NCBI GenBank assembly: GCA_963700425.1
Contig: CAVOXO010000002.1
Coordinates: forward strand, 248,001-312,000
Direction of reading: 5' to 3'
DNA from: CAVOXO01 sp963700425
Lineage (GTDB): Bacteria; Actinomycetota; Acidimicrobiia; Acidimicrobiales; Microtrichaceae
DNA: 64,000 bases
In this document: positions 1-9,199 of the stretch, in pieces
Layout: each line of letters begins with the position of its first letter
Position numbering within the stretch: the first letter of the stretch is position 1
Made by a program: the position numbers and the translations under genes
The notes under the pieces: model-generated
Told to the model about the DNA's origin: nothing
Database searches by the model: none
What the model saw: only the letters and a program-made list of their open reading frames with translations

Positions 1-259
1 TCTGACCGCGCATGTCGAACGCGGAGTCGACCTCGTCGAGCTCGGCGATGTTCACCCCGCCGATCTCCGAGCTGAAACCCTCGGTGTCGCGATCGACCGA
101 CACCAGGTCGGAGTGTTTGGTGATCGACCAGAAGCCCGGGCCATCGACCTCCTCGGTCCAGTGGACAGGGTCCTCCGAGCGGAGGATCTCGAACATCGCG
201 TGATGCTCCTGCCGGACGAATCGATCGGGATCCAACAGGTCGATATCGCTCAGCTCCAC
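1..259 (-). CDS. Cytochrome P450, N-terminal part (cut by window edge)
   Basis: Reads from a GTG at 259 leftwards off the window without a stop. The first 86 residues follow the N-terminus of actinobacterial CYP125/CYP142-type P450s: LLDPDRFVRQEHH, then FEILRSEDPVHW, then FWSITKHSDLVSV and GFSSEIGGVNI. The start is supported by an AAGGGGGA ribosome site just upstream. The I-helix and haem-Cys region lie outside the window, so activity cannot be judged. In that family such enzymes hydroxylate steroid or lipid side chains, which would fit the acyl-CoA dehydrogenases nearby; the substrate is inference only. Confidence 0.75.
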   Translation of the reverse strand, partial: MELSDIDLLDPDRFVRQEHHAMFEILRSEDPVHWTEEVDGPGFWSITKHSDLVSVDRDTEGFSSEIGGVNIAELDEVDSAFDMRGQ

Positions 260-330
260 GGCGTCCCCCTTGGCGTGCGGCGTCGGGCGGCAGATTACTC
301 CCGGCCGTCCGGCGTGATCATCGAACCCGC

Positions 331-1010
331 TCAGACGAGGTTCTCGACGAGGAGCAGATGCACGTCGCGACACGCTCCCAGGTGACCGGCGCAGCAGTCG
401 ACGAGGGCGGCACTCGTCACCGTGGCGAGGTCGGCCGGATCGGACATCCAGCGTGCCTGGAACGTCTTGTGACGAAGGAGATCGGCTCGGGGGTGATCTG
501 CGCCGTAGGGCGCGGGAACGCGCTCGAGCGCCTGTCCGGCGACATCGAGGTCGCGCCCGACCCCGAGCGCGTCGAGGGCGTCGGCCAGTCGTTCCCCCTC
601 GGGGCCCGCCACCATCGCCCGCCACCGCTCCACCGAGGCGAACGCGACGCCGGTGGCGAATCCGATGCCGTCGGGCGAGAGCCGGACGAAGAGACTCGGC
701 GCCGTCGACTTCTGAGGCCCCTCCCAGAAACGGAAGAGCAGGTGGTCCTTGTAGGGATCGGCATCGGGACGGAATCTCAGATCGTTGTTGATCGGCGAGA
801 TGGAGCCCCCGAGCGTGGGACCGCCACGATCCCTGGCGACACCTCGAGGGACAGCCGCTCTCCGAGCGCCGTGACGAATGACGTCGCGGGCCCGGCCACC
901 TCGGTGTCATAGGTACCTCGATGGGACGCGAACCACTCCTTCGATTCGCCGCCCAGAGTCGACAGGAACGACAGAGCGGACGACCCGAAGCCATCGACAT
1001 CGGTGGTCAT
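331..1010 (-). CDS. DUF2461 / TIGR02453 family protein (one frameshift)
   Basis: The N-terminal frame contains FLSTLGGESKEWFASHR and a PATSFVTALGERL segment; the C-terminal frame contains GGSISPINNDLRF, DPYKDHLLFRFWEG and a tail ending VHLLLVENLV. Joined, they give the usual single-domain DUF2461 protein of about 225 residues. The frame changes near 815, in a C/G-rich run, and the rest of the gene is intact, so a one-base indel is the simplest reading. Start: ATG at 1010, preceded by TACCAT and six bases, which suggests a leaderless transcript. The family is widespread in bacteria and has no assigned reaction. Confidence 0.8.
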
Positions 1011-1016
1011 GCCGGC

Positions 1017-1022
1017 ATGGTA
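1017..1022 (-). promoter_or_regulatory. Leaderless -10 element (TACCAT)
   Basis: TACCAT on the minus strand, six bases before the ATG at 1010. It matches the TANNNT-N6-start arrangement seen at several other genes here, which would place transcription initiation on the start codon. Confidence 0.45.
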
Positions 1023-1118
1023 GCGATCGACCTCGGCGCTGGGTGGATGTTCCCGTGTGCTTCCCAGCCCGTCGTGCGGCACCGATAATGGGCGCCCGGG
1101 CCCACACCCGAACTCGAC

Positions 1119-2522
1119 ATGAACCGACGATCGTTGCGAACCCGGCGTGCCCACAGGCCTCCGGCGACGCGCCTGGCCGTCGGCGTACTCGTGTCGGTCG
1201 CCGCCCTGGCCCCGGCGGCCTCCGTCCCGGCGGCCGACGCCGCCGTGATCGACGACGGCACTCACCTGGTGATGACCGACGTCACCTCCGTCCGGCTGTC
1301 ACGCCACGGCGGATCGGGTGAGATCACCGCCCGCGTCGCCAACCGGTCGCTCCGGGACGCCACCGGGGTCACCACACGATTCGAGCTCCCGCCGGACGTT
1401 CATCTCGTGGACGAAGCCTCCCCGGGATGCTCCGAACGGGATCGACGGGTCGCATGCTCGATCGGGTCCGTGGCCGTGGGTCGGTCGGCGCCGGTTCGCT
1501 TCGTGGTCAGAGCCGATGGTCAGGCCCGAACCGCCATCAGATCCTTCCTCCCTCCCCTGTCGGATCAGTACGACCCCTTCTCGGGCGAGCTGTTGATGCG
1601 CACATGGAATCACGAGGCGGACGGGCAGGATGCGCCGCTCGCTCGCTGCTGGCCCGTCGCCGTGGGAAGTCCCAACACCGACGTGGCCGGTGGCGGGAAC
1701 CCCTTCAGCCCTGCGTGTGACGGTCGGCGCGACATGCCGGATCTCCCGCCCGACACGATCGACGTCCTTGCCGCGTTTCCGGAGGCGTTCACGGCGAAGG
1801 TGACGCGATCGTGGGAGTGGACCACGGTCGTGACCCCGCCCGCCTCGGGCAGCTACCGCGTCTGCGCGTACGACATCGACGACGGCGCCTACCTCGCAAT
1901 CGCTCCCGTAGGGCGGACGATGACCGACGCCGACCTGGTACTGGCCGTCGATGCGTTCGGCTCGCTCATCTCCGCGCCGTTCGCACTCTCGGCCGGAGTC
2001 GAGTACCAGGTGCTGTTCCGCGTGTCGAACCGCGGTGGAATCGGAATCGACAACGGCGGCGGGTTCCCGGGCGGCTGGGGCTCGGTGGGCATCGCGCCCG
2101 CCGATGTCCCGTGTTCTCCCGGCGACGTTGCGAACCTCGGCATCGACGGCTGGGTCACCCGGACGCCGATCGCCATCGACCTGGCCGACGTCACCGATCT
2201 GGGTATCGGCGGCGCCGTCTCCGGGCCCCGCACCGACGGCCGGGTGACGGCGGCGCGGGTCGAGAACCACGGGCCCGATTCCGCCCGCGGGACGGTGACG
2301 TTCGACATGGCCACCGAGGGCGCCATCCCCCGTGGCGTCGTGGGCTGTGCGGCGCCCGTGGGGTCGACCTCGGCCACCTGCTCGCTCGGTGCCCTCGGCG
2401 AGGGTGCCTCGACGGTGCTCACCGTGTCCGCCCAGGACGGCACGCGGGGCGGACACTGGAGCGTGAGGAGTGCCGACTCGATCGACACCAACCCCCTCAA
2501 CGATCGCTCGCCGACCTTGTAG
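1119..2522 (+). CDS. Secreted protein with DUF11-like repeats
   Basis: A 467-residue exported protein. Residues 1-45 form an Arg-rich, Ala-rich signal peptide ending around AADAAV. Two stretches look like DUF11-type (CARDB-like) beta-sandwich segments: residues about 55-130 (ARVANRSLRDATGVTTRFEL, with a Cys pair) and the last 110 residues (RVENHGPDSARGTVTFDM, followed by a Cys pair). The middle, about residues 200-330, is a separate domain with a Cys-containing segment and no family I can name. Such proteins are usually cell-surface or extracellular. A GATAAT box at about 1083 could be its -10. It stands alone, divergent from the DUF2461 gene. Function unknown. Confidence 0.75.
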   Translation: MNRRSLRTRRAHRPPATRLAVGVLVSVAALAPAASVPAADAAVIDDGTHLVMTDVTSVRLSRHGGSGEITARVANRSLRDATGVTTRFELPPDVHLVDEASPGCSERDRRVACSIGSVAVGRSAPVRFVVRADGQARTAIRSFLPPLSDQYDPFSGELLMRTWNHEADGQDAPLARCWPVAVGSPNTDVAGGGNPFSPACDGRRDMPDLPPDTIDVLAAFPEAFTAKVTRSWEWTTVVTPPASGSYRVCAYDIDDGAYLAIAPVGRTMTDADLVLAVDAFGSLISAPFALSAGVEYQVLFRVSNRGGIGIDNGGGFPGGWGSVGIAPADVPCSPGDVANLGIDGWVTRTPIAIDLADVTDLGIGGAVSGPRTDGRVTAARVENHGPDSARGTVTFDMATEGAIPRGVVGCAAPVGSTSATCSLGALGEGASTVLTVSAQDGTRGGHWSVRSADSIDTNPLNDRSPTL

Positions 2523-2555
2523 GTCGCGCCGGGCGGTGTGCGCCGCCGGAGCCGC

Positions 2556-2561
2556 TACCGT
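2556..2561 (+). promoter_or_regulatory. Leaderless -10 element (TACCGT)
   Basis: TACCGT lies six bases before ATG 2568. This decides the start of the following reductase in favour of 2568 over ATG 2538 and over ATG 2586, whose purine-rich stretch GGGGGAA sits only three bases from the codon. Confidence 0.45.
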
Positions 2562-2567
2562 TCGAAC

Positions 2568-3593
2568 ATGACAACGGGGGAACGCATGAACCGCCAGCTG
2601 CGTCTGGCCGACAGGCCGGCGGGGCTCCTGGCCGAGGGCGACGTCGAGATGGTCTCCGAACCGGTGCCCGAGCTCGTGGACGGCGAAGCGCTCATCGAGG
2701 TCCAGTACCTGGGGATGGACGCCACGGTGCGGAGCTGGCTCAACGACGCCGAGGGATACCTGCCGCCGGTGGCGATCGGCGAGGTGGTCCGGTGCAGCGG
2801 CGTCGGTCGGGTGATCGAGTCCCGATGTGATGCATTCGCGGTCGGCGACCTGGCCTATGGACTGCCCGGGTGGCAGGAGTACGCGGTGGTCCGCGACGAC
2901 ATGTGGACCACGTGGCTGCCGCCGGACACCGACGCTCCGGCCGCCATCGCCCTCTACGGCGCCACCGGCACCACGGCGCTCTTCGGTCTCACCGAGATCG
3001 GTCAGGCGGCCGAGGGCGACACGGTGGTGGTGTCAGCCGCGGCCGGCGCCACCGGCTCGATCGTGGGCCAGGTCGCCAAGATCCTGGGCTGTCGGGCCGT
3101 CGGTATCGTCGGATCGGAGGACAAGGCGAGATTCATCGTCGACGAGCTGGGCTTCGATGCCGCCATCAATCACCGGACCGATGATCTGCGCTCCGCGCTC
3201 CGGACCCACTGTCCCGACGGGGTCGACGTCTACTTCGACAACGTCGGCGGGCAGATTCTCGACGCGGTTCTCGGAGCCCTCGCCATGAAGGGTCGGGTCG
3301 TTCTCTGCGGGGCGATCTCGGTCTACAACGACGCGACGCGCCCGCCGGGTCCGAGCAACTACATCAATCTCATCCAGCGACGCGGCCGGATGGAGGGGTT
3401 CATCGCCCTCGACTGGCTCGACCGATTCGGGGAGGCCTCCGAACGCCTCGCCGAGTGGGTGGCCGATGGCCGACTTCGCTACGTGACCGACTACTTCGAT
3501 GGTCTCGAGTCCTCCGTCGACGCCCTCAACGCGCTGTTCACCGGGGCGAACACGGGCAAGGTCATCGTTCGACTCGGCACGGCGCCGAACTGA
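2568..3593 (+). CDS. NADP-dependent MDR-family oxidoreductase (PTGR/curA type)
   Basis: About 341 residues, the full length of zinc-independent medium-chain reductases such as prostaglandin/2-alkenal reductases. The N-terminus has the family's MNRQLRLADRPAG and the VQYLGMDATVRSWLND segment; the middle has LYGATGTTALFGL; the nucleotide site is VVVSAAAGATGSIVGQVAK, followed by CRAVGIVGSEDKARF. These enzymes reduce C=C bonds of enones or enoyl compounds with NADPH in the cytoplasm. The acyl-CoA dehydrogenase downstream begins four bases after this stop, so the two are almost surely co-transcribed and may act on the same acyl or terpenoid substrate. Start chosen from the leaderless -10 at 2556. 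Confidence 0.88.
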   Translation: MTTGERMNRQLRLADRPAGLLAEGDVEMVSEPVPELVDGEALIEVQYLGMDATVRSWLNDAEGYLPPVAIGEVVRCSGVGRVIESRCDAFAVGDLAYGLPGWQEYAVVRDDMWTTWLPPDTDAPAAIALYGATGTTALFGLTEIGQAAEGDTVVVSAAAGATGSIVGQVAKILGCRAVGIVGSEDKARFIVDELGFDAAINHRTDDLRSALRTHCPDGVDVYFDNVGGQILDAVLGALAMKGRVVLCGAISVYNDATRPPGPSNYINLIQRRGRMEGFIALDWLDRFGEASERLAEWVADGRLRYVTDYFDGLESSVDALNALFTGANTGKVIVRLGTAPN

Positions 3594-3596
3594 CCC

Positions 3597-4823
3597 GTGG
3601 ACATCGACGACACACCGGAGGAGCGCGCGTTCCGCGAGGAGTGCCGGGCCTGGCTCGACACAACGGCACGGGTCCGGGAAGAGGGCGGCTCGGAGATGTG
3701 GAAGACCCTGCGTCCGCGCAGCGAGGACGAGGACGATGCGGCACTGGCGGTGGCGAAGGCGTGGCAGGCCACCAAGGCCGACGCCGGATTCGCCGGGATG
3801 ACCTGGCCGAAGAGCTTCGGCGGCCGCGAGCTGTCGCCGCACCTCGCCGCGATCTTCAAGACCGAGGAGGCTCGCTACGACGTTCCCGCCAACGCCTTCC
3901 AGGTGGGCGTCGACATGGTCGGACCGACCCTCATCGCGCACGGGTCGGAGGCTCAGCAGTCGACTCATCTCGACCCGCTCCGCCGCGGCGACGTGGTGTG
4001 GTGCCAGCTCTTCAGCGAACCCGGGGCCGGGTCCGATCTGGCGGGCCTGTCGACACGGGCGGTGAGAGACGGTGACCACTATGTGGTCAACGGACAGAAG
4101 GTGTGGACGACCGGCGCCCACTTCGCCGATTGGGGAATCCTGCTGGCCCGCACCGACCCCGACGTGGCCAAGCACCGCGGCATCTCGTTCCTCCTGGTCG
4201 ACATGACATCACCGGGGATCGAGGTGCGGCCCCTGCGCCAGGCCGACGGAGGCGTCCACTTCAACGAGGTGTTCCTCACCGATGTGGAAGTGCCCGTCAG
4301 CCACCTGGTCGGCGAGGAGAACGATGGGTGGAGAGTGGGCCTGACGACCCTGATGGCGGAGCGCAACGCCATCGGCGGAGGGGGGATGGTTCAGTTCGAC
4401 GAGGTGCTCGAACTGGCGCGGGCCATGGACCGGACGTCGGACCCGGCCACGCGAGACAGCCTCGCCCGCCTCTACACCCTGTTCGAGATCACTCGGTTCA
4501 TGGGCTATCGCGTTCAGACCTCTCTGTCCCGCGGCGAGGTTCCCGGCGCCGAGAGTTCGGTGCTCAAGCTGCACATCTCGCGGCAGTACGAGGAGGGCGG
4601 CGATCTGTACGAGTCGCTCATGGGAGGGGCTGGGATGATGTGGGGAGACGACGGCCCCTTCGGCGGCTTCTTCGCCGGCGTGTTCATGGCCCAGTGGGCG
4701 CCCCGCATCGGCGGAGGCACCGACGAGGTTCAGCGAAACATCGTCGGTGAGCGGGTCCTGGGGCTGCCCCGGGAAGCACGCCCCGACAAGGACGTGGCCT
4801 TCCGTTCCGTCCCCCGCGCCTGA
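3597..4823 (+). CDS. Acyl-CoA dehydrogenase family protein
   Basis: 408 residues with the normal acyl-CoA dehydrogenase fold. The FAD/substrate segments are visible: CQLFSEPGAGSDLAGL, HYVVNGQKVWTTGAHFADW, and near the C-terminus GGGTDEVQRNIVGERVLGLP. It would oxidise an acyl-CoA to the 2-enoyl-CoA with FAD. The length and the long N-terminal helical part resemble the larger FadE enzymes of lipid and steroid degradation. Start: GTG at 3597, three bases after the preceding reductase stop, giving the conserved opening VDIDDTPEERAFREECRAWL. It faces a convergent dehydrogenase of the same superfamily. Confidence 0.9.
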   Translation: MDIDDTPEERAFREECRAWLDTTARVREEGGSEMWKTLRPRSEDEDDAALAVAKAWQATKADAGFAGMTWPKSFGGRELSPHLAAIFKTEEARYDVPANAFQVGVDMVGPTLIAHGSEAQQSTHLDPLRRGDVVWCQLFSEPGAGSDLAGLSTRAVRDGDHYVVNGQKVWTTGAHFADWGILLARTDPDVAKHRGISFLLVDMTSPGIEVRPLRQADGGVHFNEVFLTDVEVPVSHLVGEENDGWRVGLTTLMAERNAIGGGGMVQFDEVLELARAMDRTSDPATRDSLARLYTLFEITRFMGYRVQTSLSRGEVPGAESSVLKLHISRQYEEGGDLYESLMGGAGMMWGDDGPFGGFFAGVFMAQWAPRIGGGTDEVQRNIVGERVLGLPREARPDKDVAFRSVPRA

Positions 4824-4836
4824 TCGGGGCAGGATC

Positions 4837-5794
4837 TCAGGTCGGTGCCGGCTCGGTGAGGAGCTCCGCCAGGTGGTCCGTCGTGTCGCCGAACTGAGTC
4901 GCCACCACCCTGCTTCGGGTCACGAAGCGGTGGGCGGTGTGTTCCCAGGTGAACCCGATCCCGCCGTGGTTCTGGACGTTCACCTGTGCGTTCTCGATGG
5001 CGGCCCGTGCCGCTATCACCCGGGCGGCGTGGACGTGGAACGCCGCGTCGGGGGCACCCTGTGCGAGCGCGAGGGCCGCGTAGCGGGTCTGGCACTCCGC
5101 CGACTCCGCCCTCGTCGCCATGTCGGCACACCGGTGCTTGACCGCCTGGAATCCGCCGATCGCCTGGCCGAACTGCTCACGGTCGAGGGCGTAGCCGACC
5201 GACTGTTCGGCGGTGCCGCGTGCCATTCCTCCCAGGAGCGCCGACGCGAGGAGGGCACCGCGGAGGGCGAGACCCCGACCATCGCCGGCCACCACCAGCG
5301 GCTCCGCCGCGCTCCGAGGGGCCCGGGCCATGGGCACCAGGACATCGAGGCCGTCGAACGGGATCGAGTCACCAGCCGGCGCGAGCGCCACGGTGTCTCC
5401 GTCGGAGAGCAGCCACCAGGTCGCGTCGGCCGCGTCGTAGATCACGTACGAATCAGCGTCGGCGCGGCAGAGGGCGACCCTCTCCCCGCCGATGATTCCC
5501 TCCGCGATGTCGGACCGCCCTTCGAGGGCCGCCAGTCTCGCTCCGATGACGCCGGCGAGGAACGGGCCCGGTACGGCGTGCCGGCCGAGTTCCGCGAAGA
5601 CCAGGGTCTCCTCGACGACGCCGAATCCCGCGCCGCCCAACTCCTCGTCCAGGCCGAGCGCACTCCAACCCTGGTCGACGGCCGCGCGCCCACAGTGCGT
5701 CGTCGAGCGCGTCGCCGGGCCGGTGACGGTCGTCGAGCACGGCCCGAACCGAGACGACGATCTCCTCCTGGATGTCGGTGGGCATCAGGTCCAT
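4837..5794 (-). CDS. Acyl-CoA dehydrogenase-like protein (one frameshift)
   Basis: Joined product about 319 residues, shorter than catalytic dehydrogenases and typical of the second subunits of heteromeric FadE pairs. Frame one gives MDLMPTDIQEEIVVSVRAVL; after a break near 5690 the second frame gives VDQGWSALGLDEELGGAGFG through to HLAELLTEPAPT. The C-terminal part keeps DREQFGQAIGGFQAVKHRCA and QNHGGIGFTWEHTAHRF. The upstream neighbour on the same strand ends 10 bases before this ATG and is a second dehydrogenase, so the two probably form an alpha2beta2-type enzyme, as known for actinobacterial steroid side-chain FadE pairs; the substrate is not shown by the sequence. GAGGGAGT precedes the start. 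Confidence 0.83.
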
Positions 5795-5804
5795 GTCGAC
5801 TCCC

Positions 5805-7006
5805 TCATCGGACCCGCGGCAGCCCGAGCACCCGCTCCCCGACGATGTTCCGTCTGGATGTCGGTGGTCCCGCCGCCGATCGTGTACGCGAAGCTCTGCA
5901 GGTACGGGCCGGTCCACGGCCCCGACTCCGTCGACCGGTGTCAGCTCCAGCGCATCGGACGCCGATGATGTCGAGCGCCAGTTGGTAGACCCGCTGATGG
6001 AGTTCGCCGTGGAACAGCCGGATCATCGACGCCTCTGGGCCGGGCGTCCCTGCGCTGGCGGTGCGGCTGATTCCCGCGATGGTCATCGCCCGCAGCGCGG
6101 CGACCTCCGCCCTGGCGGTGGCCAGTCGTCCGGGCGATCTCGTCGTCCTCGATGCGCCGAGCCGCGACCGTCGGGCGCCCGGCCGGGTGGCGGCCTCGCC
6201 GATGAGGTCCTCGACCACCGCCGCCAGCTCGACCTGATCCGCCATGAACGCCGTGCCCCGTTCGAAGCTCAACGTCGACATGGCCACGCGCCAGCCGTCG
6301 TTGATGTCGCCGACGACGTTGGTGAGCGGGATGCGCACCTCGTCGTAGAACACCTCGCAGAAGTCGGTGACGTGACTCATGGTCTTGATCTCGCGGATGT
6401 CGATGCCGGGGGAACTGACATGTCGCAGATGACCCAGGTGATGCCCTTGTGCTTGGGCACATCGGAGTCGGTGCGCACCAGCAGTTCCTGCAGGTCGGCC
6501 ACATGCGGCATACGACGTCCAGATCTTCTGGCCGGTCACCACCAGCTCGTCGCCGTCGACGACTCCCTTGCATCCGCAGCGACGCCAGATCCGATCCGGC
6601 TCCCGGCTCCGAGAAGCCCTGGCACCACACGACGTCGCCTCGAAGGATCGGGGCAGGTGGACGTGGCCTTCTGCTCGTCGGTGCCGTTGGCGATGAGCGT
6701 CGGGCCCACCGTGGTTGTTGCCCGACGAAGGTCGACGAGTTGTTGAGGGTGAACGGAGGGTTGGCCCGGGCGAACTCCTCGTACCAGATCATCTGCTGGA
6801 TGTCGGACAGACCGCGGCCGCCGTACTCGGTCGGCCAGTTGATTCCTGCCCACCCACCGTCGAACAGGGTCCGCTGCCAGGCCAGATCGAAGGCCCGCAT
6901 CTCGGCACCCTCGGGTGGCCGTTCCTCGGTGGGGAGGTTCTCGGCCAGCCACGTTCGGGCTTCGAGTCGGAACGATCTCCTCGTCTGCGGTGAAGTCGAG
7001 GTTCAT
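5805..7006 (-). CDS. Acyl-CoA dehydrogenase (multiple frameshifts)
   Basis: Three frames must be combined to read a complete enzyme of about 400 residues: MNLDFTADEE; DLAWQRTLFDGGWAGINWP with TEYGGRGLSDIQQMIWYEEF; VGPTLIANGTDEQK; VVWCQGFSEPGAGSDLASL; VTGQKIWTSYA; SPGIDIREIKTMSHVTDFCE; and the C-terminal RRNIVGERVLGLPRVR. Every conserved block is present and in order, with at least six changes of frame, so this is most likely a bad stretch of assembly rather than a decayed gene. Reaction: FAD-dependent alpha,beta-oxidation of an acyl-CoA. Its ATG overlaps the transporter stop as ATGA, and the next dehydrogenase gene follows within 10 bases. Confidence 0.78.
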
Positions 7007-8328
7007 CGGAGTCCGACGATACCTGACGCTCCGTCAGATTCTCCCAACGGACGCTCACGTCGAGCGCCAAGATCGACACCGCGAGGACCAGCGCCATGGT
7101 GCCGACGAAGTCGACCGATGCCGTCACCAACGGGCTGCCGTAGGAATCGGGGTCGACGTCGATCCGCCACGCGCCGATCGTCGAGTAGTACGACACCGCG
7201 GCCACGAAGATCATGGTCACCGCAGCGGCCAACAACCCCACGGCGAGGAGCCGAGCCGAAGCCGGGCGCAGAATCCGGCGGGGAGACCTCGCGACGCCAG
7301 ATACGCGCCGGTGGTGTTGATCACCAGGACGGGCCGGCGAGGCCGGCGATCGAGGCGACGTCACGGCGGAACTCCGGGCCCGGGCACCGCGGTCGGCTCG
7401 GCCAGACCGATGTGGAGGTTGGTGGCCACCCGGCCCGCCAGCATCGAACCCATGGCACCGGCGCTGGACACGAAGGACGGCTGCATCACCAGCACCGCGG
7501 GAACGAGCGCCAGGATCGCGAGCTGCTTTCTGCAGGACGACGCCGGCGAAGCGTCGACAGCAGCGAGGGCCCCGCCGAGTACCGGAACCGACTCGGCGTA
7601 GATCCGTTGACCAGCGACAACGCCGAACGCCGGAGCACGACGACGATGATCGACGGCCACCGCCACGAGTCACCGGACCCACGACGATGTCAGCGGCGTC
7701 GAAGCGGAGGAACTTCGTCGCGGCCCACAACGCAGGGATGGTGACCACGTCGCCGACCGTCGACACCGTGGGGGCGACCAGGTTGTCGAGATCCCACTCG
7801 AAACGGACCGCGCTCATCGTCAGGAGCGACGGTGGCGACCGCCACCACGACCGACGCGACCAGACCGCCGAGCACCGAGACGACCACGAGTTCCAGAACC
7901 GTCAGACCGGCGTCGATCCCGACCGCACACGGCCACCGCCTTGGCGACGAACGCCAACCCCACCGAGAGGGTGAAGGTCAGGGCGAACGCCGACAGCAGG
8001 TTCTGACCGAGAACGGATTCCCGGGCGAACGACCGACGGTACGCGCCGGTGTGGATGGCCGTCGACAGTCGGCTTCCCAGCGTCGAGAACACGTTGCCGC
8101 GGAGCCCGATGGCGGCGGGCACCATGACCAACAGCGGAGGATACCGGCGCCACGTCGAATCGAATCCGACCAGCATCGCCCCCGCCGCAAAGCTCGTCAC
8201 CGAATTGAACGCGAGCGCGGTGAGGCTCTGTCCGGCCGCGCCGAGCGTCGGCCCGAGCAGAGAGACGAGCCGAGCGATCACACGCGGTCCGGACGGAACT
8301 GTCCGAGGCGCGCCGTATCAATAGCCAT
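7003..8328 (-). CDS. SLC41/MgtE-like divalent cation transporter (multiple frameshifts)
   Basis: An integral membrane protein spread over several frames. Two copies of the MgtE membrane domain can be recognised. Copy one has the SLC41-like VPAAIGLRGNVFSTLGSRLS and, later, WDLDNLVAPTVSTVGDVVTI; copy two has QPSFVSSAGAMGSMLAGRVA and DPDSYGSPLVTASVDFVGTM. The paired domains and the absence of the cytoplasmic N and CBS domains match the SLC41 arrangement, so Mg2+ or another divalent cation is the likely substrate. At least four frame changes are needed. The ATG at 8328 requires one indel at about 8281; GTG 8281 is an alternative start. The stop at 7003 depends on the last frame change near 7050 and gives an ATGA overlap with the dehydrogenase. 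Confidence 0.72.
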
Positions 8329-8393
8329 GGTGACCGCCCGAGGCTATCGACCGAGAGGCGATCGGCCCCGCCTCACAGGGCGGGGATCACGGG

Positions 8394-9080
8394 TCAGCCC
8401 CGAGGACGCTCCAGGAACGCCTGTGCGGTCGTCAGGTCGAGGTTGGCGCCGGGCGTCACGGCCGACACCTCGAGCGTCCAGCACGAAACTCGTTGGCGAA
8501 CTCACCCTGGGAGTAGTCGCCGGAATGCATTCCTGCACCGACCCCGTCGATGCGCAGTCGCTGGGCGTCGTGGACGACCCCACCGATGCCCAGGGCGTCG
8601 ATCGAACACGCCGCATCGTCGATGCTGACCACGCCGACACCGACGCGGAACCGCCCCGAAACCGATCATGAGGACGGCAGCGGAGCCGCCGGCCGAATCG
8701 GCCATGCCGTAGACGGCGCCGAGGTTGCCGTCCTCGTCGGTCACGGCGTTGACCTGGCCGGATGTCGCAAGGTCGATCGTCTCGACGCAGTTGTTGGGCG
8801 TCGACTCGAACCAGCCGATGGCCACGTCGAGCTGGCCGCTCGCGATCGTGTCACCGAAGAGCTCCGGGGTCTCGACGACCGGCGGGAGCGCCACCGTGGT
8901 GGTGGTCGTCGCTGGTGCCGTGGTCGTGGTGGCGGGAACAGCCGTGGTCGTGGTGGCGGGAACAGCAGTCGTCGTGGTGGTGGTCGTGGTGGTCTCCTGT
9001 GACGACGCGGAGCCTGCAAACAGCGACGACGCAACCAGCCCCGCGCCCACGAATGTGATTCCGATTCTTCTGACCAGCAT
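8394..9080 (-). CDS. Secreted protein with Thr/Pro linker (two frameshifts)
   Basis: Signal peptide (MLVRRIGITFVGAGLVASSL, ending near GSASSQ), then about 45 residues of Thr-rich linker with VPA spacers, then a globular domain with VAIGWFESTPNNCVETIDLA and AVYGMADSAGGSAAVLMIGF. The frame changes near 8660, giving GIGGVVHDAQRLRIDGVGAG and then a GEFANEF segment. It changes again near 8475, giving WTLEVSAVTPGANLDLTTAQ and the stop at 8394. Combined mature domain about 150 residues, no known family. ATG 9080 was preferred to GTG 9098 because it gives a compact signal peptide. Thr-rich linkers also occur in the 32-kb and 42-kb proteins of this window. Confidence 0.6.
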
Positions 9081-9199
9081 GGAGACCTCGTTACGCACCG
9101 CGCCGAACCATGGTGTTCGACATCACGCCCTCCCAGGATACAACGTGAACTCTCCTCCCACAAGACTCCCTGTCGGTACCCTTCGAACACGCGGTGCGG

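Noticed and set aside
5805..8328. True pseudogenes (acyl-CoA dehydrogenase and SLC41-like transporter)
   Set aside because: All conserved blocks are present in order with no internal stop or loss other than frame, and the same kind of break occurs in essential-type genes nearby, so sequence error is more likely.
8344..8640. Separate gene upstream of the secreted Thr-linker protein on the minus strand
   Set aside because: Its other frames supply the missing C-terminus of the secreted protein (WTLEVSAVTPGANLDLTTAQ), so it is part of that frameshifted gene.
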